Source: an uncultured cyanobacterium
GTDB lineage: Bacteria; Cyanobacteriota; Cyanobacteriia; PCC-6307; Cyanobiaceae
Direction of reading: 5' to 3'
Assembly (NCBI GenBank): GCA_903858015.1
Contig: CAIOGZ010000006.1
Location: 1-58,254 of the forward strand
Length of the DNA: 58,254 nucleotides
A model generated the notes under the pieces. The model saw only the letters and a list, made by a program, of their open reading frames with translations, was not told the DNA's origin and did not search any database. Positions 25,849 through 34,983 of this stretch are shown here, in pieces (the stretch's first letter is position 1; every line of letters starts with the position of its first letter). Position numbers and translations under genes: made by a program.

Positions 25849-28032
25849 ATGACGACCCAAATGAGCTCCAGCGCCGCCCCGCTGGCCGCTGCCGAGCCTG
25901 CCCCAGCGGCTGCCGAGCCTTCCACCCCTGCACTGTTGGTCGGCGGGGGGCTGCCCGATTTTGAAGCGATCAGCCCCGACCAGGTGCGCGCCCACATCCC
26001 CGGCTTGCTCGCCGATCTGGAGGCTGAGTTGGGGGCGATCGAAGCCCAGTTGGGCGAGGCCCTAGCCGCAGGCCAGCCGCTCAGCTGGGCTGGGCTGATG
26101 GACCCCCTGCAGCGGCTGGGCGAGCGCCTGCGCTGGAGCTGGGGGGTGGTCAGCCATTTGAACGGCGTTTGCCATGGACCCGAGCTGCGCGACGCCCACG
26201 CCAGCCAGCAGGCGGCGGTGGTGGCCTTCGGTAATCGGGCCGGTCAAAGTGCCGTGATCTATCAGGCCCTGGGGCAGCTCCAGCAGCAGGGCGGCCTTGA
26301 CGCCACCCAGCAGCGGATCCTGGCCTCCGAGTTGCGGGAGCGGCAGCTGCGGGGGGTGGGTTTGGCAGGGGAGGCCCAGGTTGCCTTCAACGCCGCCAGC
26401 CAGGAGCTGGCCGAACTCTCCACCCGCTTTGGCAACCAGGTGCTCGATGCCACCAACGCCTGGACCCTCAGGCTCACCGACAGCGCCGAGCTGGAGGGCC
26501 TGCCCGCCAGCCTCAGGGCCCTGCTGGCCCAAGCGGCCCGCCAGGCCGGCGATGCTGACGCCAGCGCCGAAGCGGGCCCTTGGTTGCTGGGTCTGGACTA
26601 CCCCCGCTTCGGCCCTTTTCTGCAGTACAGCCGCCAGCGCGGGCTGCGGGAACGCCTCTACCGGGCCCACGTCAGCCGGGCCTCGGGCCTAGGCGAGGGC
26701 AGCGCCGACAATGGCCCCCTGATTGAGCGGATCCTCACCCTGCGCCAGGAGCAGGCCCACCGCCTCGGCTACGCCAATTGGGCCGAGGTGAGCCTGGCCT
26801 CGAAGATGGCCGGCTCGGAAGCTGAGGTGGAGAGCCTTCTAGAGGATCTCCGCGCCGCCGCCTACCCCGCCGCCGAGCGGGAGCTCGAGGATCTGCGCGC
26901 CTGCGCCGCCCGCCATGGCGCCGCCGAAGCCACCGACCTCCAACCCTGGGATGTGAGCTTCTGGGCCGAAACGCTGCGCCAGGAGCGCTTCGAACTCGAT
27001 AGCGAGGCGCTGCGGCCCTGGTTTCCGCTGCCCCAGGTGCTCGAAGGGCTGTTCGGCCTCTGTGATCGTTTGTTTGGCATCCAGATCGTGGCTGCCGATG
27101 GCGAAGCGCCGCTGTGGCATCCCGACGTGCGCTTTTTCCGGATCCACGATGGCGCCGATGGCCGCCCCCTGGCCGCCTTCTTCCTAGATCCCTACAGCCG
27201 CCCCGGCAGCAAGCGCGGCGGGGCCTGGATGGATGAATGCCTGGGCCGCCAGCGCCAGGCCGATGGCACGCCCGTGCTGCCGGTGGCTTATCTCGTCTGC
27301 AACCAGAGTCCGCCGCTGGGCGATACCCCCAGCTTGATGACCTTCAACGAGGTGGAAACCCTCTTCCATGAATTCGGCCATGGCCTGCACCACATGCTCA
27401 GCACCGTGGACCGGCCCGAGGCGGCGGGGATCAACAACGTCGAATGGGATGCGGTCGAACTGCCCAGCCAGTTCATGGAAAACTGGTGCTACGACCGCGC
27501 CACCCTGCTGGGCATGGCCCGCCACTGGCAGAGCGGTGAACCGCTGCCGCAGCAGGAATTCGACAAGTTGCAGGCCGCCCGCACCTTCCTGGGCGGTGCC
27601 GCAACCTTGCGTCAGGTGCACTTCGCCCTGACCGATTTGAAACTCCACAGCAGCTGGAGCCCAGACTTGGGCCTTTCGCCGGAGCAGTTGCGGCGCCAGA
27701 TCGCCACCACCACCACCCTGCTGGCGCCGCTGCCCGAGGACGCGATGCTCTGCAGCTTCAGCCACATTTTCGCCGGCGGCTATGCGGCCGGCTACTACTC
27801 CTACAAGTGGGCCGAGCTGCTCAGCGCCGATGCCTTCAGCGCCTTTGAGGAGGCTGGCCTCGACAACGAAGCCGCGATCCAGGCCACCGGCCGCCGCTTC
27901 CGCGACACCGTGCTCAGCCAGGGCGGCAGCCGCCACCCAGCTGAATTGTTTGAGGCCTTCCGGGGCCGGGCCCCAGCGGCCCATGCCCTGATCCGCCATT
28001 CCGGACTGGAGCCGGCCCCAGCCCGGAGCTAA
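25849..28032 (+). CDS. prlC: M3 family oligopeptidase (oligopeptidase A-like)
   Basis: 727 residues from ATG 25849; ATG 25861 is equally possible. The zinc site HEFGHGLHHML is at about 507-511, with the second-helix Glu in NNVEWDAVELPSQFMENW. The N-terminal helical half and the C-terminal AGYYSYKWAELLSADAF substrate-loop block are typical of thimet/oligopeptidase A. It degrades short peptides in the cytoplasm, for example cleaved signal or transit peptides. It starts 61 bases after ndhD. Confidence 0.92.
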   Translation: MTTQMSSSAAPLAAAEPAPAAAEPSTPALLVGGGLPDFEAISPDQVRAHIPGLLADLEAELGAIEAQLGEALAAGQPLSWAGLMDPLQRLGERLRWSWGVVSHLNGVCHGPELRDAHASQQAAVVAFGNRAGQSAVIYQALGQLQQQGGLDATQQRILASELRERQLRGVGLAGEAQVAFNAASQELAELSTRFGNQVLDATNAWTLRLTDSAELEGLPASLRALLAQAARQAGDADASAEAGPWLLGLDYPRFGPFLQYSRQRGLRERLYRAHVSRASGLGEGSADNGPLIERILTLRQEQAHRLGYANWAEVSLASKMAGSEAEVESLLEDLRAAAYPAAERELEDLRACAARHGAAEATDLQPWDVSFWAETLRQERFELDSEALRPWFPLPQVLEGLFGLCDRLFGIQIVAADGEAPLWHPDVRFFRIHDGADGRPLAAFFLDPYSRPGSKRGGAWMDECLGRQRQADGTPVLPVAYLVCNQSPPLGDTPSLMTFNEVETLFHEFGHGLHHMLSTVDRPEAAGINNVEWDAVELPSQFMENWCYDRATLLGMARHWQSGEPLPQQEFDKLQAARTFLGGAATLRQVHFALTDLKLHSSWSPDLGLSPEQLRRQIATTTTLLAPLPEDAMLCSFSHIFAGGYAAGYYSYKWAELLSADAFSAFEEAGLDNEAAIQATGRRFRDTVLSQGGSRHPAELFEAFRGRAPAAHALIRHSGLEPAPARS

Positions 28033-28048
28033 CCACCCCGCCTTCGCG

Positions 28049-28522
28049 ATGCAACAGCACGGCACCCCGCTCGAAGGGCTGGAGTACGGCAATGCCTGGG
28101 ACCTGCGCTCGCTGGATCAACCCCATACCAACTGGCTGGTGGGGGATCACCCGGCGATTCCGCTCCAGTCGCTGCGCTTCCAGCGCCACGGCGATCCAGC
28201 CGCTGCCGGCCCGGCCGCGGCCAGCGCCAGCGTTCGCAACCTGGGTGTCAAATGGTTCCAGCACGATCCGAGCGATGATCCGCGCTGGGGCTGCCTCAAA
28301 CCCACCAGCACGGGGCGCACCCTGTCCCTGCTGGCCTCGGCGGGAGCGTTTGAGCTCCACTTTCAGCGCGGCCGCCTGCAGCTGCGGCTGCTGCTCGACC
28401 AACCCGGTGATTTCGCGCTCTGGGGGGAGGGGTTGGAGCACAGCTGGCGGGCCCTTGCCCCCTCCACGGTGATGACCTTGCGCTGGCTGCCTGGGCCGCC
28501 TGAGCCTGCTGCTGGCTGCTGA
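28049..28522 (+). CDS. Conserved hypothetical protein
   Basis: 157 residues, beta-rich and soluble. Motifs visible: WLVGDHPAIPLQSLRF, NLGVKWFQHDPSDDPRWGCLKPTSTGRTLSLL and LWGEGLEHSWRALAPSTVMTLRW. The single-domain layout resembles cyanobacterial cupin-like proteins of unknown role. It begins 16 bases after the peptidase stop, so it is probably cotranscribed. No catalytic motif recognised. Confidence 0.65.
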   Translation: MQQHGTPLEGLEYGNAWDLRSLDQPHTNWLVGDHPAIPLQSLRFQRHGDPAAAGPAAASASVRNLGVKWFQHDPSDDPRWGCLKPTSTGRTLSLLASAGAFELHFQRGRLQLRLLLDQPGDFALWGEGLEHSWRALAPSTVMTLRWLPGPPEPAAGC

Positions 28523-28642
28523 GGCTGCCGCTGGCCGCTTGCTGGGCGGGCCCCAGGCCCGCCCGCCCGCTTGCTGGTTTGTCCGCGGCGGGGAAGCTTA
28601 GCTTCGTTCACCACTGCTGATCGCAGGCCCAGCCTTCCCACC

Positions 28643-29218
28643 ATGGCCCCCGAGCACACCCCGGCTCCCCAGCCGAACCCCCTGATCGAAGCCGCCAGCT
28701 TCTTCGACCGTTCGATTCGTCTGTTCCTCTCGGAGGCTGAGGGCGAGGCCGAGGCTCTGCATGCGGAAACCTGGATCCTGGCGGTGGCCCGGATGGCGGG
28801 TACCCAGATCCAGTTCGCCCTGGCCGGCGCCCCCAACGGCGCTGGCGATCGGGCGCGGCCCCAAGCCGGAGCCGGAGCGGCCCAGGAAGGGCCGCGGCTG
28901 GTGGGGCTGCTGCTGCTCAGCTTGGAGCAGCTGGGGGAGCCGCTGCAGGAGGCGGCGATCGATTGTCCCGCCGAAGGCAGTGCCTGCAGCCGGTTGAGCC
29001 TGGCCCAGGCCCGGGCGCGGCTGCAGCCGCTGGTGGAGGCCTGCGGCCGTTGCCATGGCCTCGGCAGCGGCGAATTGGCCGACGCCCTCGTGATCGCCAC
29101 CGCCCTGGCGATCCACCACTGCCGCGGGCTGGTGCCGGTGGCGCGGGGGGCGGGCCTGGCCGTGATCGGCCTGGTGGAGGGGGCGAAAACTGTGCCAAGC
29201 CAGCTGGCGGCGGCCTGA
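28643..29218 (+). CDS. Conserved hypothetical protein
   Basis: 191 residues from ATG 28643 (MAPEHTPAPQPNPLIEAASF); an upstream in-frame start lies in a GC-rich leader. Mostly helical and Ala/Leu-rich, with ASFFDRSIRLFLSEAEGEAEALH near the start, a CGRC pair (about residues 134-137) and a hydrophobic C-terminal helix. No family recognised. Convergent with the hydrolase gene, with 11 bases between them. Confidence 0.55.
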   Translation: MAPEHTPAPQPNPLIEAASFFDRSIRLFLSEAEGEAEALHAETWILAVARMAGTQIQFALAGAPNGAGDRARPQAGAGAAQEGPRLVGLLLLSLEQLGEPLQEAAIDCPAEGSACSRLSLAQARARLQPLVEACGRCHGLGSGELADALVIATALAIHHCRGLVPVARGAGLAVIGLVEGAKTVPSQLAAA

Positions 29219-29229
29219 TCCGCCCGGGA

Positions 29230-29910
29230 TCAGGGCCGCAGCAACTCGGCCACCACCGGATCCAACGATCCCGGCTCCGCCATCAGCCGGTTGTGCCACC
29301 ACACCGGTAGCGGAAACCGGGGCCCCACCGGCAACACGGCCTCCCAACCCGGGAAGACGGTGAGATCGGTGGGGCAGTAAAAGCTGCAACATTCGATCTG
29401 CCGCAGGGGTTCCGGCTGGCTGGCCAGGCGGCGCAGCAGATCGCTGCCGGGCTTCATGTCGGCGATGCCGGCCAGGGGCCAGCGGGGCCAGGGCACGGCC
29501 GCCAGGGTGCCGCGCTGGGGGCTGGCCACACTGGTGAAGCGGCGGGTGCGGCGATGCCCACCTTCGAGCTGGATCCAGACCCGGCCGATCACCCCGCCCA
29601 TCGAAAACCCCATCAAATCCACGGCTTGGTCGGGGCCAAAGGCCGCCTCGATGTGGCTGCCAAGTAGGGCGGCCAGATCCTCGAGCGGAACCGAACCGAG
29701 CCCATGGGGGAGATGGGGAACCAGCAGGGGAGAGCGGCGACCGGCCAGGCGGCGCCGCAAGCTGTCGAACAGGCGCGGCGTATCGAACAGGCCGTGCACG
29801 AGCACCAAGGGCGGGCTGGGGATGTCGCCACCGGCGGTGCTGCCACCGACGGTGGTGCCGCTGGTGGGGTTCGAGGTCGAAGCGGAGGAAGGAGGCGAGG
29901 AAGGAGGCAT
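29230..29910 (-). CDS. Alpha/beta hydrolase (lipase/esterase-like)
   Basis: 226 residues from ATG 29910; the open frame extends further upstream only because it reads through folB in another frame. LVLVHGLFDTPRLFDSLRRRL supplies the oxyanion-hole region, VDLMGFSMGGVIGRVW the nucleophile elbow GFSMG, and a C-terminal His lies near LPVWWHNRLM. It resembles triacylglycerol-lipase-like or PGAP1-like bacterial hydrolases. It is 58 bases downstream of folB on the same strand. Confidence 0.8.
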   Translation of the reverse strand: MPPSSPPSSASTSNPTSGTTVGGSTAGGDIPSPPLVLVHGLFDTPRLFDSLRRRLAGRRSPLLVPHLPHGLGSVPLEDLAALLGSHIEAAFGPDQAVDLMGFSMGGVIGRVWIQLEGGHRRTRRFTSVASPQRGTLAAVPWPRWPLAGIADMKPGSDLLRRLASQPEPLRQIECCSFYCPTDLTVFPGWEAVLPVGPRFPLPVWWHNRLMAEPGSLDPVVAELLRP

Positions 29911-29968
29911 CGAGCAGCTCCGGTTGGGTCGGCGGGCGCGGGCGGTGGCCCGGGCGGCTGGCTGGAGC

Positions 29969-30403
29969 TCAGGCCCAGCGGCGCTGGCGGCGCACCGCCA
30001 CGCTGCCGGTGAAACCAGCCACGGGCACCCGGCACTTGGCGACTTCCAGCCAGAGGCCCACCGGGCCGTAGAGGTGCTCCAGCCGATCGAGCAGCTGGTC
30101 ACTGAAGTGCTCCAGGGTGAGGCAGCGCAGGCTGCGGGCCAGGCGTTGCAGGGCCACGATCGCCAGGCCGTAGTCGAAGCCGGCGCTGAGATCGTCGCGG
30201 CTGGCGGTGGCGGAGAGGTCGGCGGCGATGGCGAAGTCAACGCGAAACCACTGGCCGTGCTCCCGTTCGTGCTCGAGCACACCCACGTGGGCCCAGAGCC
30301 GCAGATCCCGCACCAGGATCCGATCGCCGAGCTCGAAGTTGCTGGGCTGGAAGTTGCTGGGCTGGAAGTTGCTGGGCTCGAAGACCCTGGCCGATGGGTT
30401 CAT
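29969..30403 (-). CDS. folB: Dihydroneopterin aldolase
   Basis: 144 residues. The folate-pathway FolB core starts at about residue 24: [20 protein letters not shown], the substrate-binding Tyr in GFDYGLAIV, the Glu in [14 protein letters not shown] and the catalytic Lys in [18 protein letters not shown]. The N-terminal extension is a three-unit repeat ([16 protein letters not shown]) from 15-bp tandem DNA. The start codon overlaps the proA stop by four bases (ATGA), so the two genes are translationally coupled. Confidence 0.92.
   Translation of the reverse strand: MNPSARVFEPSNFQPSNFQPSNFELGDRILVRDLRLWAHVGVLEHEREHGQWFRVDFAIAADLSATASRDDLSAGFDYGLAIVALQRLARSLRCLTLEHFSDQLLDRLEHLYGPVGLWLEVAKCRVPVAGFTGSVAVRRQRRWA
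30334..30378. repeat. 15-bp tandem repeat (three units) in the folB 5' end
   Basis: GAAGTTGCTGGGCTG occurs three times in a row, the last with one change. It encodes the FQPSN repeats at the FolB N-terminus. A frame-preserving length suggests slippage expansion. Confidence 0.85.
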
Positions 30404-31740
30404 AGCGGTAGGGCCCGGTGGCTGAATTGGCGGCTGCCGTTGGCGTAGTCGGCGGCGATGTGGCCCTCGCCCCGCAGGCGGTAGCGGTAGGTGATCAGCC
30501 CTTCAAGGCCCACCGGGCCGCGGGGCGGCAGGGTTTGGGTGCTGATGCCCACTTCGGCCCCGAAGCCATAGCGGAAGCCATCGGCGAAGCGGGTGGAGCA
30601 GTTGAGATAAACCCCGGCGCTATCGACGGCCGCCAGGAAGCGATCGGCGGCCAAAGGATCGGTGGTGCAGATGGCGTCGGTGTGGCGGGAGCCGTAGCGG
30701 CGGATGTGCTCCAGGGCCTGGTTGAGGTCGTCGACCACCCGCACGCTTAAAATCAGACCGGAGTATTCGCTGCTCCAGTCGTCTTCCGTGGCGGCGAGGC
30801 CAATGCCGAGGGCGCAGGCGCTCGCATCGCCGCGCAGCTCCACCCCGGCGGCCTCCAAGGCCGGCACAGCCCGCCGCAGGAACTCGGGCGCCACGGCCCG
30901 ATGCACCAGCAGGGTTTCGATCGCGTTGCAGGCCGCCGGGTATTGGGTTTTGCTGTCGAGGCTGAGGCGCAGGGCTTGGTCGAGGTCGGCGGCGGCATCC
31001 ACGTAGAGGTGGCAGATGCCGTCGGCATGGCCTAAGACCGGAATGCGGGTGTGGTCTTGGATGTAGCGCACCAGGGCGTTGGAACCCCGCGGAATGATCA
31101 GGTCGACCAGGCCATCGAGCTTGAGCATGGCCAGGCTTTCCTGGCGGCTGGTCAGCAGCTCAAGGCAGCTCGGATCCACGGCCGTGGCGGCCAGGCCGCG
31201 GCGCAGGGCGGCGTGGATGGCGCTGCAGCTGCGGGCCGCCTCCCGTCCCCCCTTGAGCAGGGCCCCGTTGCCGGAGCGGATCGCCAAGGCGGCGATCTGA
31301 ATCACCGCATCGGGCCGGGCTTCAAAGATCACCCCCACCACCCCCAGCGGCACGCTGAGCCGCTCCAGCACCAGGCCGGTGTCGAGTTCGGTGTGGAGCT
31401 GCCGGCGCCCGAGCGGATCGTCGAGGGCCGCCAGCTGCCGCACCCCTTCAATCGCCCCTTCCAGCTTGGGCAGGTCGAGCTTCAGCCGCGCCACCAGGGC
31501 AGGGGCGAGGCCATCGGCAGCGGCGGCCTCCAGATCGGCCTGGTTGGCCGCCACGATCGGCTCGGCAGCGGCGGCGAGGGCCGCAGCCATCGCCTCAAGG
31601 GCGCTGCGGCGCTCGGCGTCTGTGGTTTGGGCCAAGCCGGTGGCGGCCCGCCGCACCGCCACAGCCCGGGCCAGCAGCTCGGGGGAGGGCTCGGGCAGGG
31701 CGGCAGGGTCGGCGGCGCTGGGGTTGGGGCTGGACATCAT
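30400..31740 (-). CDS. proA: Glutamate-5-semialdehyde dehydrogenase (gamma-glutamyl phosphate reductase)
   Basis: 446 residues from tandem ATGs at 31740/31737. ProA features: N-terminal [13 protein letters not shown], the NADP-binding segment [29 protein letters not shown], and the catalytic Cys in [14 protein letters not shown]. The C-terminal [36 protein letters not shown] is a ProA signature. It reduces glutamyl phosphate to the semialdehyde in proline synthesis. It is coupled to folB. The long upstream open frame to 32004 lacks coding character. Confidence 0.95.
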   Translation of the reverse strand: MMSSPNPSAADPAALPEPSPELLARAVAVRRAATGLAQTTDAERRSALEAMAAALAAAAEPIVAANQADLEAAAADGLAPALVARLKLDLPKLEGAIEGVRQLAALDDPLGRRQLHTELDTGLVLERLSVPLGVVGVIFEARPDAVIQIAALAIRSGNGALLKGGREAARSCSAIHAALRRGLAATAVDPSCLELLTSRQESLAMLKLDGLVDLIIPRGSNALVRYIQDHTRIPVLGHADGICHLYVDAAADLDQALRLSLDSKTQYPAACNAIETLLVHRAVAPEFLRRAVPALEAAGVELRGDASACALGIGLAATEDDWSSEYSGLILSVRVVDDLNQALEHIRRYGSRHTDAICTTDPLAADRFLAAVDSAGVYLNCSTRFADGFRYGFGAEVGISTQTLPPRGPVGLEGLITYRYRLRGEGHIAADYANGSRQFSHRALPL

Positions 31741-32006
31741 CGGGCCATCATCCACCGGAGCTGGCGCCGCTGCCAGCGGCAGGAAAGACGGTCGCGCCCA
31801 GGACCCCGCGGCAACGTTTGCTGTTGTGCTCCAGATTGCTGGCTCGAACGGCACCGAGCTGGCGCGGTGGCGCTGCTGTTGACCCCAGGGCAGCACGGAC
31901 AAGCTCTGGAACCGCCCAGCTGGCTGCGCAAGTTCGATACGAACAATCCCTCGGCTTCCTCGCCAACAGGGGCGCGGGGGATCATGGCGACAGCAACGCT
32001 CCATCG

Positions 32007-32951
32007 ATGCCAGCCAATCAAGCCTATCGGAAGCTCGTGCAAGCTAAAATCCGCGCCCAGATCGAAGTCACCACCCAATCAAGACCGATATTTTTTGCCG
32101 GCGCCGGGCTCTCAAGGCGCTACCTCAATACTCCGGGATGGTACGCCCTTCTGGTGGAGGTCTTGACGCTAATCGGTGATAAGAAAGGGTTGGACTTCTA
32201 CCTGCAGAAAACTGATAAGAGCGCCCTGGATGATGATTTGATCGAAGTGGCCGACATCATCGCCGAACTGGCGCACGAATGGGCCTGGAGCGAGGCGGGT
32301 AGGCAATACTTTGAACAGCACCTCTACCAATCCCAGGTTTCCTACAAGGTTTTCTTTAAGCGGATGGTGGCAAGGATCATCGGAGAGCACAGAACCATCA
32401 GTGCGGATTACGCAGACGAGCTCGCCGCGCTCAAGGCGATGGATGCCAAGGAGATCGTAACCACGAACTACGACAACTTTCTATCCGAATTTCTTGGCTA
32501 CTGCAAACACAACGGCCGTAGAGTCAATAAGTCGAACGGAGAGGGTGTGGTGCTCCACGCCCACGGCTCGATCGATGATCCCGATGGCATCATCATCCTG
32601 CCCTCCGACTACAAGGACTTCTCGATCACACACCGCTATTCATTTGCCAAGCTTCTGGTTTATTTCATTGAGGATCCCTGTGTCTTCATTGGCTACAGCC
32701 TGTCCGATCCCCACATCAAACAACTGATTGTTGATGCGGCCGAAGCAACCACCAAAACCTACCTGCCGAATGTGTTTCTCGTCTCCTGGTCGGAGCAAGA
32801 TGGTGCTTGCGAAAGCGTGTCAGAACCCTATTTGGTCGAACACCAGGGTCGGTACGCCAAGATCAACTTGATCAACACTCCCGATTTTGGCTGGATCTAC
32901 CAATCGTTTCCCCAGAAGGGCGATGCCACCAGCGTGGCCACGGCAAGTTGA
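32007..32951 (+). CDS. SIR2-family NAD-binding protein (SIR2_2-like)
   Basis: 314 residues from ATG 32007 ([15 protein letters not shown]). Sirtuin-fold motifs: [20 protein letters not shown] (NAD loop), [15 protein letters not shown] (Asn and Asp), [12 protein letters not shown] with the catalytic-type His, and [16 protein letters not shown]. Such SIR2 domains in bacterial effectors hydrolyse NAD, often as antiviral abortive-infection proteins. Here the domain stands almost alone with a short C-terminus. It is less GC-rich than proA and lies against the broken end of the porin pseudogene, as if inserted there. Confidence 0.8.
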   Translation: MPANQAYRKLVQAKIRAQIEVTTQSRPIFFAGAGLSRRYLNTPGWYALLVEVLTLIGDKKGLDFYLQKTDKSALDDDLIEVADIIAELAHEWAWSEAGRQYFEQHLYQSQVSYKVFFKRMVARIIGEHRTISADYADELAALKAMDAKEIVTTNYDNFLSEFLGYCKHNGRRVNKSNGEGVVLHAHGSIDDPDGIIILPSDYKDFSITHRYSFAKLLVYFIEDPCVFIGYSLSDPHIKQLIVDAAEATTKTYLPNVFLVSWSEQDGACESVSEPYLVEHQGRYAKINLINTPDFGWIYQSFPQKGDATSVATAS

Positions 32952-32969
32952 TGGCTGCCTCTCTCCCAG

Positions 32970-33650
32970 CGGAGTGGTTTGGCCGAGGGGCCGGCTGAGG
33001 TCGATCAAGGCTGCTGTGATCGTGATGTTTTCGGTAACTTGTACCTCATACCACCATTCCCAAATCAGGCCGCCATCATCAGCCGACTGCGATCCTGTCA
33101 GGGCGGTGGCAAACGCGGGCTGGCCCACCGCCAAGCTTGGCTGCTGGGCTGCAGATAGCCACCTAGGCCAAAGGCATTGGTGCGGGCATGGCCATGGTGA
33201 TCAATCGCCCGTTCGTTTCCATAGGCCAGTTGCAGCCTACCTGTAGCGCCTGAGCCTGCGGTACCGATACCCCCTTGACTCGAATCAGCGCAATCTCCAT
33301 TGGCTGCAACGTAATTTGCACTGATGCTGAGTGCGTTCTGTTTCCACCAGATGCCAGCGCCTGGACCAAGATTTTTGCTGTAAGCGGCGGGGGCTTCGTT
33401 GACGGTTAAAACGTTCAGGATTGTGTCCGATGGATAGGCACTGGGCCAGAGGGCCAGCATATCTTCCTGGCCGACGCGCGGGCCCACCGTGGCCATAAAG
33501 CCTGGGCCGATCGGGAATTGAGAGAAGAGCTTGTCGATCCCTAGCACATTGCCGCAATCAGCATCGCCGCATTCCTCCTGGAAGGCGATCTCCAGTTGTG
33601 AAAGCCCCAGGGCCACCAACCAGGCGTTGAAGGGAGCGATCGAGGCAGGC
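32970..33650 (-). pseudogene. Iron-uptake porin (SLH/OprB type) fragments, frameshifted
   Basis: Minus-strand frames give the porin barrel in pieces. IGPGFMATVGPRVGQEDMLA, LWPSAYPSD and SISANYVAANGDCADSSQGG are in one frame (33098-33600). After a frame change comes the C-terminal part: PAFATALTGSQSADDGGLIW and ENITITAALIDLSRPLGQ (about 33000-33120). These match the cyanobacterial SomA-like SLH-domain porins. The final strand is missing near 32960, close to the SIR2 stop. The stretch between the SLH domain and the barrel is replaced by a 44-bp metY copy (33603-33646). Confidence 0.8.
33603..33646 (-). repeat. 44-bp inverted copy of a metY segment
   Basis: The minus strand here is identical over 44 bases to 35827-35870 inside metY, encoding SIAPFNAWLVALG in both. 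The match starts at the string GCCTCGATCG, which the porin sequence also carries at its NACLDR codons. This suggests a junction made at microhomology or by template switching. Confidence 0.9.
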
Positions 33651-34223
33651 GTTGAGCAGGGCCGCCGCCCCATAGCGGCCCATCGCCTGGCCGCCCCTGA
33701 AGCTGCCGCTGGGGTAGCCGGCCACGCAGCCGTAGCGGTCGACCAAAGTGGAGAGGGTCTGGTACGCCCAGTCGGTGGGCCTGAGGTCGGTGAACTGGGA
33801 CATGCTGGTGACTTGCTCCTGTCCGCTGTAAGCGTTCACAGCGGCAAGGTTGAGAGGGGTAAGCGGGAGGGTTGGTGGCGATTTGCTGGCCTGCCCTCGC
33901 GGTGGCGGGGCTGCCAACCACGACCCTTGAGCCGGCTTGGCTCCACCGCCGCAATCCTGCCATTGTTCCAGCAGTTCGGTCCATTCAAGGCGCATCTGAT
34001 CAAGCTCCTTGATGCGTTGCTCGATGCCCGCCAGCTTCGATTGAATTGAGGTTTTCAATGCAGAGCAATTGCAGATGCCGGAACGCCTCACGTCAACAAT
34101 GCTGCGCAGCTCACAAAGGGGAACATCCAGTGCCCTGAGGGAGCGAATCAATGACAATTCAGTGTAGATGTTGTGGTCAAACAAGCGATAGCCGCCCTGG
34201 CTTCGGCCGCTGGGACTGATCAA
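33647..34223 (-). pseudogene. Truncated MerR regulator fused in frame to a porin SLH domain
   Basis: The frame opens at a TTG with LISPSGRSQGGYRLFDHNIY, the second half of a MerR winged helix. A stop four codons upstream shows that the helix-turn-helix start is lost. The MerR dimerisation coiled coil follows (ICNCSALKTSIQSKLAGIEQ, then RIKELDQMRLEW). After a Pro-rich joint the same frame runs into a porin SLH domain: VTSMSQFTDLRPTDWAYQTL, DRYGCVAGYPSGSFRGGQAM, then AALLNACLDR. It looks like a deletion fusion of a regulator to the porin's periplasmic anchor domain. Confidence 0.8.
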
Positions 34224-34983
34224 TCCTTGATCGCACTAAAAACGAATCGTTTTCACCGGCAGGCCCGATCACTGGGCAACCTGGCCAATCCCCAGCGCCG
34301 GGGCGCCGATGCTGTTGTCAGTGGATACCGGTGCGATGGCTGCTACGGGTGGTATGGACGCCATGACGGTTGCCTGCGGCTAACCGCAGCACGATTTCAG
34401 CCCAGTGGACAATCGTGTCAGCGTCTTTGATTGATGGCAAGCCTGGCTGGTTCTGCCATTCCATCAGCGGCCCTTCGCCTTTGCCAGGGAATCAGGATCA
34501 CTCCGAAGGGGTCTGTTGCAGCGAGATTGCTCAGTATCCCCATCCGGTCCTGCTCCTCCAAGGCGCCGTCGCTGTCCCATTGGAGGCAGGTGATCGCGAC
34601 CGGATGGTTGGGCTCTCTGGGGTGCTTGGAGGCTGGGCGGCCTCGATCAGGAAACGCGGGGGCCATGGCTACGCTATGCGAGGTTTGGTTTCAGCATGGA
34701 TTGATAGGCCGGCAGCATGGGTTGTTTCAGCCACAGCCCCATGGCGTTTCGACAGCATCGCCATCATCCTCTGCCTTTGCACCTGCATCTGCCTTTGAGC
34801 CTGCATCTGCATCTGAATCTGCATCGTGATCTAAATCGTGATCTATTTCGACATCTAAATTGACATTTGTTCGATACCGATCATTCCAGACGTGCCCGGA
34901 TGCACGTGCCCCTGTTGCCATCGCCACAGGGAGGGCCTTCGCCAGGGCCATAGCGTTGGTTTGGCCCTAGCTTCTGCTCTGCT
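34224..34983. other. 760-base stretch without a convincing gene
   Basis: Holds decayed-looking sequence upstream of metY. From about 34770 to 34860 it contains a degenerate hexamer tract (CATCTG/GATCTA-type units, CCTGCATCTGCATCTGAATC) that in one minus-strand frame would encode Asp/Ala-rich repeats (HDLDHDADSDADAGSKADAG). A minus-strand frame at 34418-34666 looks partly coding but is not recognised. The metY promoter should lie in the last 100 bases. Confidence 0.5.

Noticed and set aside
34727-34951. 74-codon Asp/Ala-rich minus-strand frame
   Set aside because: Arises from a degenerate hexamer tract; no start signal and no family resemblance.
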